From the NCBI GenBank assembly GCA_035493675.1, contig DATJIA010000377.1, forward strand, positions 1-31,449: 31,449 nt of DNA, written 5' to 3'. The notes below the pieces were generated by a model. It ran no database searches, had not been told where the DNA came from, and was given only the letters and a program-made list of their open reading frames with translations. Below, one piece after another: positions 1-8,566 of this stretch; positions within the stretch are counted from its first letter, which is position 1, and each line of letters begins with the position of its first letter. The DNA is from JAIOQA01 sp035493675 (lineage in GTDB: Bacteria; Myxococcota_A; Polyangia; Haliangiales; Haliangiaceae). The translations under genes and the position numbers were made by a program.

Positions 1-567
1 CGCGGCGTGCTCGTCGTCGTCGTGCATCGTGCCGACCGAGGTCAGCCACGACACGCGCGCCATCGCGTCGGCGTCTACCGCCATCGGCACGTCGCGATCG
101 AACGCGATCGTGATCATCTCTCCCGACGCGGGCGCGGGCGCGTGGTCGATCGTGATCGCCGGCATCGTCGGGTTGTCCGCCGCGTCGCCGAGATAGATCG
201 TCTTCTGCGCGGCAAGGTCGCCGAAGCGCGCGATCACCTCGAGCGGCACCGGCACGCCGCCGGGGATGCCGAGCTCCGCGCGCGCCTGATCCAGCGCCGC
301 CGCGTCGGGCGCGACGATCGATCCGTCGGGCTGTAGCGCGCCCGCGAGCGACGGCGGCGCGGTCGGCGCACCGACGACGACCGGCACCTCCACGTCCGTC
401 GGCGCGCCGGCGTGCGCGACCAGCGCGTCGAGGGTCGCACGCGCGCCGCTCGGGATGTGCGCGGGCGTCGCGCGCACCGCGACGATCCGATCGTGATCGA
501 GCTGCCAGCGCGGATCGCCTTCGCTCACGCACGCGCCCAAGACGATCAAGACGAGCACGATCTTCAC
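1..567 (-). CDS. Hypothetical lipoprotein, 3' end cut by window edge
   Basis: The frame is open from a GTG at 567 down to base 1 (189 codons) with no stop, so the C-terminus lies outside the window. The start begins MKIVLVLIVLGAC, a signal peptide with lipobox LGAC, giving a lipid-anchored Cys13. The GTG overlaps the TGA of the TonB-dependent receptor in a GTGA junction, which sets the start and implies translational coupling. The mature part is rich in Ala, Pro, Val and Asp with no motif I recognise; the last visible residues include two Met, one His and an acidic run (MHDDDEH) that could bind metal. Position right after the receptor suggests an outer-membrane or periplasmic partner of it. 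That role is inference; the frame, lipobox and overlap are seen. Confidence 0.75.
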   Translation of the reverse strand, partial: MKIVLVLIVLGACVSEGDPRWQLDHDRIVAVRATPAHIPSGARATLDALVAHAGAPTDVEVPVVVGAPTAPPSLAGALQPDGSIVAPDAAALDQARAELGIPGGVPVPLEVIARFGDLAAQKTIYLGDAADNPTMPAITIDHAPAPASGEMITIAFDRDVPMAVDADAMARVSWLTSVGTMHDDDEHAA

Positions 568-2786
568 AGCACACCTCGCAACCCGATCGACGGGATGATC
601 GGCAGCGACTTGAACTCGAGCCGCTGCGAGTAGTCGTACGTGTACGTGTAGCCGGCGACGCTCTGGTTCAAGTACACGTTCTGCACGTCGACGAAGAACG
701 TCATCAGCACGTTGCCCCAGGTCCAGCTGCGATCGACGCGCAGATCCAATTGATGGTGCATCGGCGCGCGCTCGGAGTTCGGCGCGCCGTAGACCGGCAG
801 GTACAGGTTCGCGTCGCTGTCGAACAGCGCGCCGAGCACCGGCGTCGTCGGCAGGCCCGAGTACAGCTGGAAGCGCGCGCCCAGCTGCCACTTGCCCTTC
901 TTCCAGCTCGCCGCCGCGTTGATGCTGACCGGCTGGTCGTACGTGAACAGGCGCTCGGGCGCGCCCGGATAGTCGATGCGCTGCGAGCGCGACAGCGACG
1001 CCGACAGCCACACGAACCACGGATCGCCGCGATAGGTCGCGAGCAGCTCGGCGCCGTAGCTCGAGCCGCGGCCCCAGTTGCCGAGCGTGCCCATCGCGTC
1101 GCGCGTGACGAGCCGTCGGCGATCGGTGTAGTAGACCGAGCCCTGCACGCGCAGGGTGTCGCGCGGCTCGACCTCGACGCCCGCGATCGTCTGCGTCGCG
1201 CGCTCGGGGTTCAGCTCGGCGTGCAGCCACTCCTCGCCGTTCTCCGGCGGCCGCCGGTACGCGCCGACCGAGAGGCGCAGCTTCGTGTTCGCGGCGATCG
1301 CGACCTTGAGCTCCGCGCGCGGCTGCACCGCGACGTCGCGCCCGCGCCCGAACTCCTCGATCCGTGCGCCTGCGGTCAGGCGCGCGCGATCGCCGAAGCC
1401 GGCCGCCGCCGACACCCACTGCGCGAAGTCGGGCGCCCACACGACGCCGTCGAACTTCACGGTCGTGTCGTTCGGATCGAACATCGGCATCGGCTCGCCC
1501 TCGCGCGGCTGGTGCGGCAGCGCGAGCGACACGCCGGCGCGGCCGATCGCCGCCTCGGCGCCGGCGCGCACCGTGACGTCCGAGAGCCCGCTCCACGATC
1601 GATCGACGTGCGTGAGCTCCGCGCGGGTCGTCTCGGTGTTGGGCGACACGCGGATGAACTGCTTCGCGCCGACGTCGAACTCGAACTGGTTGAGCAGCCC
1701 CGAGGTCGCGAGCGTCGCGGACCAGTCGCCGCCGTGCCAGCGCGCCGCGCCGGTGAGCCGCACGAAGCGCGTGCGATCGTAGAAGCGCTTGTCGGGGTTC
1801 TCGGCCTTGTCGCCGAACAGCTCGAGCAGATCGTCGGAGCCGAGGCTCGAGATCATCAGGTCCCAGTGCGGCGACAGGACGTGATCGATGCGCAGCTGCT
1901 CGTCGTAGTAGCGCGGCACCGTCGTCAGCGAGAGATCGAGATCCGAAGGGAGGATCGACGGCAGGATCAGATCGATCGTCGAGCGGCGGAACGCGACCAT
2001 GTAGCGCGTGTCGGCGCCGACGCGGCCCTGCGCGACCAGCCCGCCGTCGATCACCGACACCTCGGCCTGCGCGCTGCGGGTGTCGGCGCCCGCGCGCGTC
2101 GTCAGCGACACGATGCCCGACGCGGCGCGCCCGTACGCGACGTCGAAGCCGCCCGGCAGGTACTCGAGCGAGTCGATCGCCTCCGCCGGCACGATCGATC
2201 GGAAGCCGATCGCGTGATAGAGGATCGGCACCTCGAAGTCGTCGATGAGGATCTTCGAGTCTTCCGGCGACGAGCCGCGGATCACGATGCCGCCGAACGA
2301 GCCGAGCGGCACCTGCGCGTTCACGACGCCGGGCATCACGGTCAGCGTGCGGACCAAGTCGCCGCCGGTGCCGGGCACGCGCGCGATCTCGGTGCGATCG
2401 ATCTTCGCCGCGCCCGGCGATTGCGCGGGCGCGTTGCCGTTGACCGTGATCGTCTCGCTCGCTTCGGCTTCGCCGAGCAGCACGACGTCGTCGATCGTCA
2501 CGCCGGTGGCCGACGCGATCGCGGTCTCGTAGCCCGGCGCGTCGACGACCAGCGATGCGCCGAGCGCGACGCCGTCGAGCGTGAAGCGCCCCTTCGCGTC
2601 GGTCGACGCCGAGACGGCCGTGTTCTCGATCGTGACGACCGCGCCCTTCACGGGACGGCCGCTCGAGTCGGTCACACGCCCGCTCACCCGGATCGTTTGC
2701 GCGACGGGCGCGGTCGCGCTCACGCCCTGGGCGCGCGCGACGGATCCCGCGAGACAGATCACGACGATCGGCAGCCAGCTCCGCAC
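564..2786 (-). CDS. TonB-dependent outer-membrane receptor with carboxypeptidase-regulatory-like N-terminal domain
   Basis: 740 residues from a GTG at 2786, preceded by a GGAG ribosome-binding motif four bases upstream. Residues 1-20 form a signal peptide ending ARAQ. Residues 31-105 look like the CarboxypepD_reg beta-sandwich (VSGRVTDSSGRPVKGA, DGVALGASL). ETITV near 111-115 resembles a TonB box. Residues 128-233 are a plug domain (IVIRGSSPEDSKILIDD, GGFDVAYGRAASG). The rest is an alternating, aromatic-rich beta-barrel. Family members import large substrates through the outer membrane using TonB energy; the substrate cannot be told. The C-terminal residue is Leu rather than the Phe common in barrel proteins. 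It shares a four-base overlap with the downstream lipoprotein gene, so the two are probably made together. Confidence 0.9.
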   Translation of the reverse strand: MRSWLPIVVICLAGSVARAQGVSATAPVAQTIRVSGRVTDSSGRPVKGAVVTIENTAVSASTDAKGRFTLDGVALGASLVVDAPGYETAIASATGVTIDDVVLLGEAEASETITVNGNAPAQSPGAAKIDRTEIARVPGTGGDLVRTLTVMPGVVNAQVPLGSFGGIVIRGSSPEDSKILIDDFEVPILYHAIGFRSIVPAEAIDSLEYLPGGFDVAYGRAASGIVSLTTRAGADTRSAQAEVSVIDGGLVAQGRVGADTRYMVAFRRSTIDLILPSILPSDLDLSLTTVPRYYDEQLRIDHVLSPHWDLMISSLGSDDLLELFGDKAENPDKRFYDRTRFVRLTGAARWHGGDWSATLATSGLLNQFEFDVGAKQFIRVSPNTETTRAELTHVDRSWSGLSDVTVRAGAEAAIGRAGVSLALPHQPREGEPMPMFDPNDTTVKFDGVVWAPDFAQWVSAAAGFGDRARLTAGARIEEFGRGRDVAVQPRAELKVAIAANTKLRLSVGAYRRPPENGEEWLHAELNPERATQTIAGVEVEPRDTLRVQGSVYYTDRRRLVTRDAMGTLGNWGRGSSYGAELLATYRGDPWFVWLSASLSRSQRIDYPGAPERLFTYDQPVSINAAASWKKGKWQLGARFQLYSGLPTTPVLGALFDSDANLYLPVYGAPNSERAPMHHQLDLRVDRSWTWGNVLMTFFVDVQNVYLNQSVAGYTYTYDYSQRLEFKSLPIIPSIGLRGVL

Positions 2787-2892
2787 GTGGCTCCGACGAG
2801 CAACCCGCGTGCCCGGCGCGCGCCACGCGATTCACGCGAGATGCGCGCTCACCCTGCTAGCCGTGCCAACAACTGTCGGGATTCCACACAGC
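2787..2892 (-). other. Spacer and leader between ppk2 and the TonB receptor
   Basis: 106 bases without a gene, between the ppk2 stop and the receptor start on the minus strand. Read on that strand it has a GGAG motif just before the receptor GTG and a GCTAGCAG stretch about 55 bases upstream that could hold a weak -10. No clear hairpin with a T-tract follows ppk2, so whether the receptor has its own promoter is undecided. Confidence 0.3.
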
Positions 2893-3774
2893 TCAGTCCT
2901 TCACGAGCTCCTCGCGCAGCGCCAACATCTCCGCGTATTTGTCGGGCGCCAGGACCGGCCAGCGCAGGTCGAGCGTCTCGAGCGTGTCGGCGATGATCTC
3001 GGCGACCGCGCGGCGCATGAAGCTCTTCGAGTCGGCCGGGATGCAGTACCAGGGCGCGTGCGCGCGCGAGGTCTCGTTCATCGCGATCTCGTACGCCTCC
3101 ATGTACTCCTTCCATTGCTTGCGGGCGGCGAGATCCGAGGCGTCGAACTTCCAGTTGACCTCCGGATCGTCGATGCGCTCGAGAAGGCGCTCCTTCTGCT
3201 CGTCGCGCGAGACGTTCAAGAAGAACTTCAAGACGACCACGCCGTTCCGCGCCCAGTACTTCTCGTGCTCGCGGATCGAGTCGAGCCGCTCGTCCCACAG
3301 CTTCTCGTGCGGGATCTCGCGCGGCAGGTGCTGCGCGCCGAGGAACTTCGGGTTGACCCGCACGGTCGTGACCTCTTCGTAGTGGCTGCGGTTCCACACG
3401 CCGATGCGGCCGCGCTCGGGCAGGCAGCGGATCGCGCGCCACATGAAGTCGTGGTCGAGCTCCTCGTGCGACGGCGCCTTGAAGTTGTAGACCTCGCAGC
3501 CGGCGGGGTTCACGCCCGAGAGCACGGCGCGGATCGTGCCGTCCTTGCCGGAGGCGTCCATCGCCTGGAAGACGAGCAGGATCGCGAACCGATCGTCGGC
3601 GTAGAGCTTGCGCTGGATCTTGTCGATGCGCGCGACCGCGGCGGCGAGCGCCTCGACGTTCTCCGCCTTGGGCGGCTTGTCCTTCGCGGAGGTCTCGGCC
3701 TTCGACAGGCGGAAGTCGCCGTCGAACGAGACGAGGTAGGGAGATTTGCCGGGGTCGAAGAGCGGCGCCTGCAT
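2893..3774 (-). CDS. ppk2: PPK2-family polyphosphate:nucleotide phosphotransferase
   Basis: 293 residues from ATG 3774. Known family role: moving phosphate between inorganic polyphosphate and nucleotides in the cytoplasm. Walker A is AMDASGKDGT at residues 71-80. The Walker B region GRIGVWNRSHYEEV at 122-135 and the following lid segment (FLGAQHLPREIPHEKLWDER) are intact, as are WKFDASDL and APWYCIPADSK further on. Length and motifs resemble the class III type from Meiothermus, which phosphorylates both AMP and ADP; that subclass call is from memory. Longer readings upstream of 3774 run into Arg/Ala-rich sequence antisense to the CHAD gene and were discarded. The gene is divergent from the CHAD gene across 30 bases, which suggests one polyphosphate-related unit. 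A TAGGAT hexamer lies seven bases before the ATG. Confidence 0.93.
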   Translation of the reverse strand: MQAPLFDPGKSPYLVSFDGDFRLSKAETSAKDKPPKAENVEALAAAVARIDKIQRKLYADDRFAILLVFQAMDASGKDGTIRAVLSGVNPAGCEVYNFKAPSHEELDHDFMWRAIRCLPERGRIGVWNRSHYEEVTTVRVNPKFLGAQHLPREIPHEKLWDERLDSIREHEKYWARNGVVVLKFFLNVSRDEQKERLLERIDDPEVNWKFDASDLAARKQWKEYMEAYEIAMNETSRAHAPWYCIPADSKSFMRRAVAEIIADTLETLDLRWPVLAPDKYAEMLALREELVKD

Positions 3775-3804
3775 CGGAACGATCCTACCTGCTATGGTCG
3801 ATGT
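3775..3804. promoter_or_regulatory. Compact divergent promoter between ppk2 and CHAD
   Basis: Only 30 bases separate two divergent ATGs. The plus strand carries TGCTATGGT, an extended -10-like element (hexamer 3793-3798) six bases before ATG 3805. The minus strand carries TAGGAT (3787-3782) seven bases before ATG 3774. No ribosome-binding motif fits either start, so leaderless transcription is inferred. Confidence 0.45.
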
Positions 3805-4773
3805 ATGAGCGAAGCGAAGGTCGCGGCGTATCCGGAGCACGACAAGTTGGGACCGCTCGCGCACGGCGGGCAGTGGGGCGACGCCGACCGGCGCGCGGCG
3901 GTGATCGCGGCGATGCGGCAGGCGCTCGCCGACGGACGCGCGGCCGCGCAGCGCGCGCAGGCGAACCCGGGCGAGGCGGTGCACGGCGTGCGCAAGGCGC
4001 TGCGCCGGGCGCGCGCGCTGGTCGAGCTGATCGCCGGCGCCCTGCCCGGCCGCGAGCGCGACGATCTGATCGATTCGATCCGGATCGCGCGGCGCTCGCT
4101 GTCGTCGGCGCGCGATCTCGACGTCGCGCCCGCGGTGCTCGCGCAGCTCGAGCTCGGCGACGCCGACAAGGTCGCGGCGAGCGCGATCATCGCGGCGCTC
4201 CGCGAGGCGTCGCCGCCGCCGGCGGATGCGTCGAAGGCGGTCGCCGAAGCGGTCGAGCGCCTCGCGCACGTCGCCGACGCGCTCGACGCCGCGCTGCCGC
4301 CCGCGCTCGACGACGCCAGCTTCGCCGAGGGCCTCGCGGCGACCTACAAGCGCGCCCGCCGCGCCCGCCGCGGCGCCAAGAAGTCGCGCCGCCGCATGCA
4401 CACGTTCCGCCGCCGCACCAAGGAGCTCACGCACCAGCTCGCGCTGATCACCGCGGGCTCCGGCGAGGGCACGCGGAACCTCGTCGATCCGATCGACGAG
4501 CTGTCGAAGTCGCTCGGCGACGTCGTCGATCTGATCCTCGTCCGCGATCTCACGCGCGCGCACATCGAGAGCGCGCCGGCCGGCTTCGACGGCGCGAGCC
4601 TGCTCGCCGCGATCGACGCCAAGTACGACGAGCTCGCGTCCGCGGTGCGCAAGAGCGGCAAGGAGCTGTTCGATCGGACCGGCAAGCGGTTCGCGAAGAA
4701 GGTGCGCCGCACGATGGCGAAGGATCGCGAGCCACCGACGGCGGCCGACGCCGAGATGCCCTCGACGGACTGA
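3805..4773 (+). CDS. CHAD domain protein, probable polyphosphate binder
   Basis: 322 residues from ATG 3805. CHAD domains are helical bundles lined with His, Arg and Lys that have been shown in other organisms to bind inorganic polyphosphate. Two copies of the signature are visible: VHGVRKALRRARALVEL (His60, Arg63, Lys64, Arg67, Arg68, Arg70) and MHTFRRRTKELTHQL (His199, Arg202-204). The segment between them is helical, rich in Ala, Arg and Asp. There is no signal peptide, so it should be cytoplasmic. A nearby ATG at 3801 is in another frame. The divergent neighbour is a PPK2 polyphosphate kinase, which supports polyphosphate binding as the role. No catalytic domain such as CYTH is attached. 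Confidence 0.88.
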   Translation: MSEAKVAAYPEHDKLGPLAHGGQWGDADRRAAVIAAMRQALADGRAAAQRAQANPGEAVHGVRKALRRARALVELIAGALPGRERDDLIDSIRIARRSLSSARDLDVAPAVLAQLELGDADKVAASAIIAALREASPPPADASKAVAEAVERLAHVADALDAALPPALDDASFAEGLAATYKRARRARRGAKKSRRRMHTFRRRTKELTHQLALITAGSGEGTRNLVDPIDELSKSLGDVVDLILVRDLTRAHIESAPAGFDGASLLAAIDAKYDELASAVRKSGKELFDRTGKRFAKKVRRTMAKDREPPTAADAEMPSTD

Positions 4774-4804
4774 CGCCACGGGCGTGTGCTAGGGTGCGCG
4801 CCCT

Positions 4805-5992
4805 ATGCACAAGGTCCTGATCATCGGAGCCGGCGGGGTCGGCGGCGTGGTCGCTCACAAGTGCGCCGCCGCCGTGGACGTCTTCTCGGAGGTCTTGCTC
4901 GCGAGCCGCACGGTCGCCAAGTGCGACGCGATCAAGCGCGAGATCGAGTCGATGGGCGGACGATCGATCCGCACCGCGCAGGTCGACGCCGACGACGTGC
5001 CGCAGCTCGTGCACCTGTTGCGCGACTACAAGCCCGCGCTCGTGATCAACGTGGCGCTGCCGTACCAGGACCTGCACATCATGGACGCGTGCCTCGAGGC
5101 GGGCGTCGACTACCTCGACACCGCGAACTACGAGCCGCCCGACGTCGCGAAGTTCGAATACAAGTGGCAGTGGGCGTATCGGAAGAAGTTCGAGGAGCGC
5201 GGCCTGATGGCGCTGCTCGGCTCGGGGTTCGATCCCGGCTGCACGAACGTCTACTGCGCGTACGCGCAGAAGCACCTGCTCGACGAGGTCCACTACGTCG
5301 ACATCGTCGACTGCAACGGCGGCTCGCACGGCAAGGCGTTCGCGACCAACTTCAACCCCGAGATCAACATCCGCGAGATCACCGCGCGCGGCCGCTACTG
5401 GGAGAACGGCGAGTGGAAGGAGACCGATCCGCTGTCGGTCTCGCGCGTGTTCGACTATCCCGGCGTCGGCGAGCGGAAGAGCTTCCTCCTCTATCACGAG
5501 GAGCTCGAGTCGCTCGCGAAGAACCTGCGCGGCTTGAAGCGCATCCGCTTCTGGATGACCTTCGGCGAGGCGTACCTCAAGCACCTCGAGGTGCTGCAGA
5601 ACGTCGGCATGACGCGCATCGATCCGGTCGACTTCAACGGCCAGAAGATCGTGCCGATCCAGTTCTTGAAGGCGCTGCTGCCCGACCCCGCGTCGCTCGC
5701 CGCCGGTTACACCGGCAAGACGTCGATCGGATGTCTCGTCGAGGGCGTGAAGAACGGCGAGACCAAGCGCCACCTCATCTACAACATCTGCGATCACGCG
5801 GAGACGTACAAAGAGGTGCGCGCGCAGGCGGTCAGCTACACGACCGGCGTCCCCGCGGTGACCGGCGCCGTGATGATGGTGACCGGGAAGTGGAAGAAGC
5901 CGGGCGTCTGGAACATGGAGGAGCTGGATCCGGATCCGTTCCTCGCCGACGTCGCGAAGCGCGGCCTGCCCTGGCACGTCGAGGAGCGCTGA
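4805..5992 (+). CDS. Carboxynorspermidine/carboxyspermidine dehydrogenase (saccharopine dehydrogenase family)
   Basis: 395 residues from ATG 4805. The family condenses a diamine (putrescine or diaminopropane) with aspartate semialdehyde and reduces the product with NADPH to carboxyspermidine or carboxynorspermidine. The N-terminus MHKVLIIGAGGVGG has the Rossmann glycine motif (residues 8-14); YLDTANYEPPD and LGSGFDPGCTNVYCAYA are typical of this group. The gene directly downstream is the matching decarboxylase, one base after the stop, so both steps of the pathway are in one operon. The product, spermidine or norspermidine, cannot be decided here. A TAGGGT element lies nine bases before the ATG in the 31-base gap after the CHAD gene, so it may have its own promoter or be read through. 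Confidence 0.92.
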   Translation: MHKVLIIGAGGVGGVVAHKCAAAVDVFSEVLLASRTVAKCDAIKREIESMGGRSIRTAQVDADDVPQLVHLLRDYKPALVINVALPYQDLHIMDACLEAGVDYLDTANYEPPDVAKFEYKWQWAYRKKFEERGLMALLGSGFDPGCTNVYCAYAQKHLLDEVHYVDIVDCNGGSHGKAFATNFNPEINIREITARGRYWENGEWKETDPLSVSRVFDYPGVGERKSFLLYHEELESLAKNLRGLKRIRFWMTFGEAYLKHLEVLQNVGMTRIDPVDFNGQKIVPIQFLKALLPDPASLAAGYTGKTSIGCLVEGVKNGETKRHLIYNICDHAETYKEVRAQAVSYTTGVPAVTGAVMMVTGKWKKPGVWNMEELDPDPFLADVAKRGLPWHVEER

Positions 5993-5993
5993 G

Positions 5994-7154
<1,161 letters not shown>

Positions 7155-7156
7155 TA

Positions 7157-7202
7157 TCCGAAATCAGTTTCACTTTCGGACCGAGCTTGCTAGCTTCCTC
7201 GG
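7157..7202 (+). promoter_or_regulatory. Inverted repeats and predicted promoter before the copper monooxygenase gene
   Basis: The 81-base gap 7155-7235 holds a seven-base inverted repeat, TCCGAAA (7157-7163) and TTTCGGA (7174-7180), and a second, CCGAG (7181-7185) and CTCGG (7198-7202). TTTCAC (7168-7173), 17 bases, then TAGCTT (7191-7196) would fit a promoter lying across both repeats, so they may be operator arms rather than a terminator; no T-run follows either. GGGAGGA before ATG 7236 is a good ribosome-binding site. Confidence 0.35.
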
Positions 7203-7235
7203 GCACTCAAGGGGCGCCTTTTTCGGGAGGAACTG

Positions 7236-8213
7236 ATGCGCAAGCTCGTTGGCCTTGGAATCGGACTTCTCATGGCGGCGGCGGCGGCGTGCGGCACCGG
7301 TGGAACCGCGGACAGTCCTGACGCAGCGGGGTCGAGCTCGGTCGACGCAGATCCGAACGCGGATCTCGCGCCGCCTCCGGCGGACGAAGGCTTCCAGCTG
7401 AAGTCGCCCGAGATCACGATCCCTGCCGGCAGCGAGCACACCTACTGCTGGTACACGACGGTGCCGCTCAGCACCGCGACCGGGATCAAGAAGTGGGAGT
7501 CCAAGATGACCAAGGGCTCCCACCACCTGATCGTCTTCATGACCTCGTCGGCGCTCGCGCCCGACGGCACGCTCGTCGACAACTGCGGCCTCACCGGCGG
7601 CGGCGGCCTCGGCGAGTTCCCGGTGTGGAGCTACTCGTCGCAGACGCCGGATCAAGAGGCGCCGATGCCTCCCGGCGTCGGCATGGAGATCAACGCGCAG
7701 CAGCACCTCTACGTGCAGATGCACTACCTCAACACGACGAACACCGACCTCAAGGTCCACGTGACGATCAACGGCTGGACCTACAAGCCGACCGACACCT
7801 ATATGAAGGCGGCCGCGTTCGTGACCTTCTACACCGGCATCAACATCCCCGCCGGCATCGGCCAGACCTACGACACCCAGCAGATCACGTGCAGCAACAC
7901 GCCGGTCGGCGTGAAGTTCTTCGCGATGTCGACGCACTCGCACCGCCGCTCGACGGAGACGATGGTCTACGACAACGGCCAGCAGATCCTCGACAGCACC
8001 AACTGGGAGCACCCGGTGATCAAGAACTTCCAGACCGACGCGCCGACCTGGAACTACTACGAGTTCAAGGGCCAGCTCTCGTACCGCTGCACGTACAAGA
8101 ACGACCTCGCGAAGGCCGTGCACACGGGCGACAGCGCCGACACCGACGAGATGTGCATGGCGGTCGGCTACTTCTTCCCGGCCGACGGCGGCCCGGTCTT
8201 CTGCATCCAGTGA
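7236..8213 (+). CDS. Copper type II ascorbate-dependent monooxygenase-like lipoprotein
   Basis: 325 residues from ATG 7236, with GGGAGGA five bases upstream. Residues 1-19 are a lipoprotein signal (AAAAAC, Cys19), followed by a Ser/Asp/Pro linker to about 50. The rest resembles the two-domain PHM/dopamine beta-hydroxylase copper fold. All expected ligands are in order: His96-His97 in GSHHLIVF, His163 in QMHYLNT, His234 and His236 in STHSHRRS, and Met306 in TDEMCMAVGY. Several Cys (71, 117, 219, 285, 307, 323) could form disulfides. The animal enzymes hydroxylate substrates with ascorbate and oxygen; the bacterial substrate and reductant are unknown. It should act outside the cytoplasm, lipid-anchored. 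It stands alone with its own promoter and converges on the next gene five bases away. Confidence 0.85.
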   Translation: MRKLVGLGIGLLMAAAAACGTGGTADSPDAAGSSSVDADPNADLAPPPADEGFQLKSPEITIPAGSEHTYCWYTTVPLSTATGIKKWESKMTKGSHHLIVFMTSSALAPDGTLVDNCGLTGGGGLGEFPVWSYSSQTPDQEAPMPPGVGMEINAQQHLYVQMHYLNTTNTDLKVHVTINGWTYKPTDTYMKAAAFVTFYTGINIPAGIGQTYDTQQITCSNTPVGVKFFAMSTHSHRRSTETMVYDNGQQILDSTNWEHPVIKNFQTDAPTWNYYEFKGQLSYRCTYKNDLAKAVHTGDSADTDEMCMAVGYFFPADGGPVFCIQ

Positions 8214-8218
8214 CGTGA

Positions 8219-8566
8219 CTAGGGCTGCGGCCCGCCGTCGATGATGATCTCTTCTTCGAAGTCGAGCATCACCGGCGGCTGATCGTCACCGGTCGCGGGC
8301 GGCGTCGCGGGAGCGGCGCCGCCGCCGTTTTCGGCGGGCTTCGCGGCGGGCGCCGGCGCGGCCGGCGCGGCCGCGGCGTCGTCGTCGGCCGATTGCTCGA
8401 TCGCGGCGACCGATTGCGGCACGCGCGGCTCGAGGCTCTGCCCGCCGTCGTCCTCGGCCTCGCCGACGCGATGGTCGCCGGCGCTCTTCGGCCACGCGGG
8501 GCCGGTCGTCGCGCGCGCGCCGCAGGCAGCCAACAGCACGCTCACGACCGCCAGACCGCGCAGCAT
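8219..8566 (-). CDS. Small Ala/Pro/Asp-rich lipoprotein
   Basis: 115 residues from ATG 8566. The start MLRGLAVVSVLLAACGA has a lipobox LAAC with Cys15. After it comes a low-complexity stretch rich in Ala, Pro, Gly and Asp, ending in an acidic segment (LDFEEEIIIDGG). I recognise no domain. The ATG overlaps the rimK stop in a TGATG junction, so it is the last gene of the minus-strand operon that starts at 10605. A TACGAT six bases before the ATG lies within rimK and is probably chance. Its function is unknown; a flexible envelope-anchored protein is all that can be said. Confidence 0.7.
   Translation of the reverse strand: MLRGLAVVSVLLAACGARATTGPAWPKSAGDHRVGEAEDDGGQSLEPRVPQSVAAIEQSADDDAAAAPAAPAPAAKPAENGGGAAPATPPATGDDQPPVMLDFEEEIIIDGGPQP

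Noticed and set aside
2835..2860. Sigma-54 promoter (TTGGCAC) before the TonB receptor
   Set aside because: The second element does not fall at the required spacing.
750..2996. Very long plus-strand open frame opposite the TonB receptor
   Set aside because: Its translation is Arg/Ala/Asp-rich with no motifs and it lies antisense to a clear gene, as expected in high-GC DNA.
3775..4779. N-terminal extension of ppk2 to 4779, giving a 628-residue protein
   Set aside because: The extension is antisense to the CHAD gene and unlike any PPK2; ATG 3774 gives the normal length.
7209..7224. Intrinsic terminator at GGGGCGCC followed by five T
   Set aside because: The stem is only about four base pairs, and it lies just before a ribosome-binding site.
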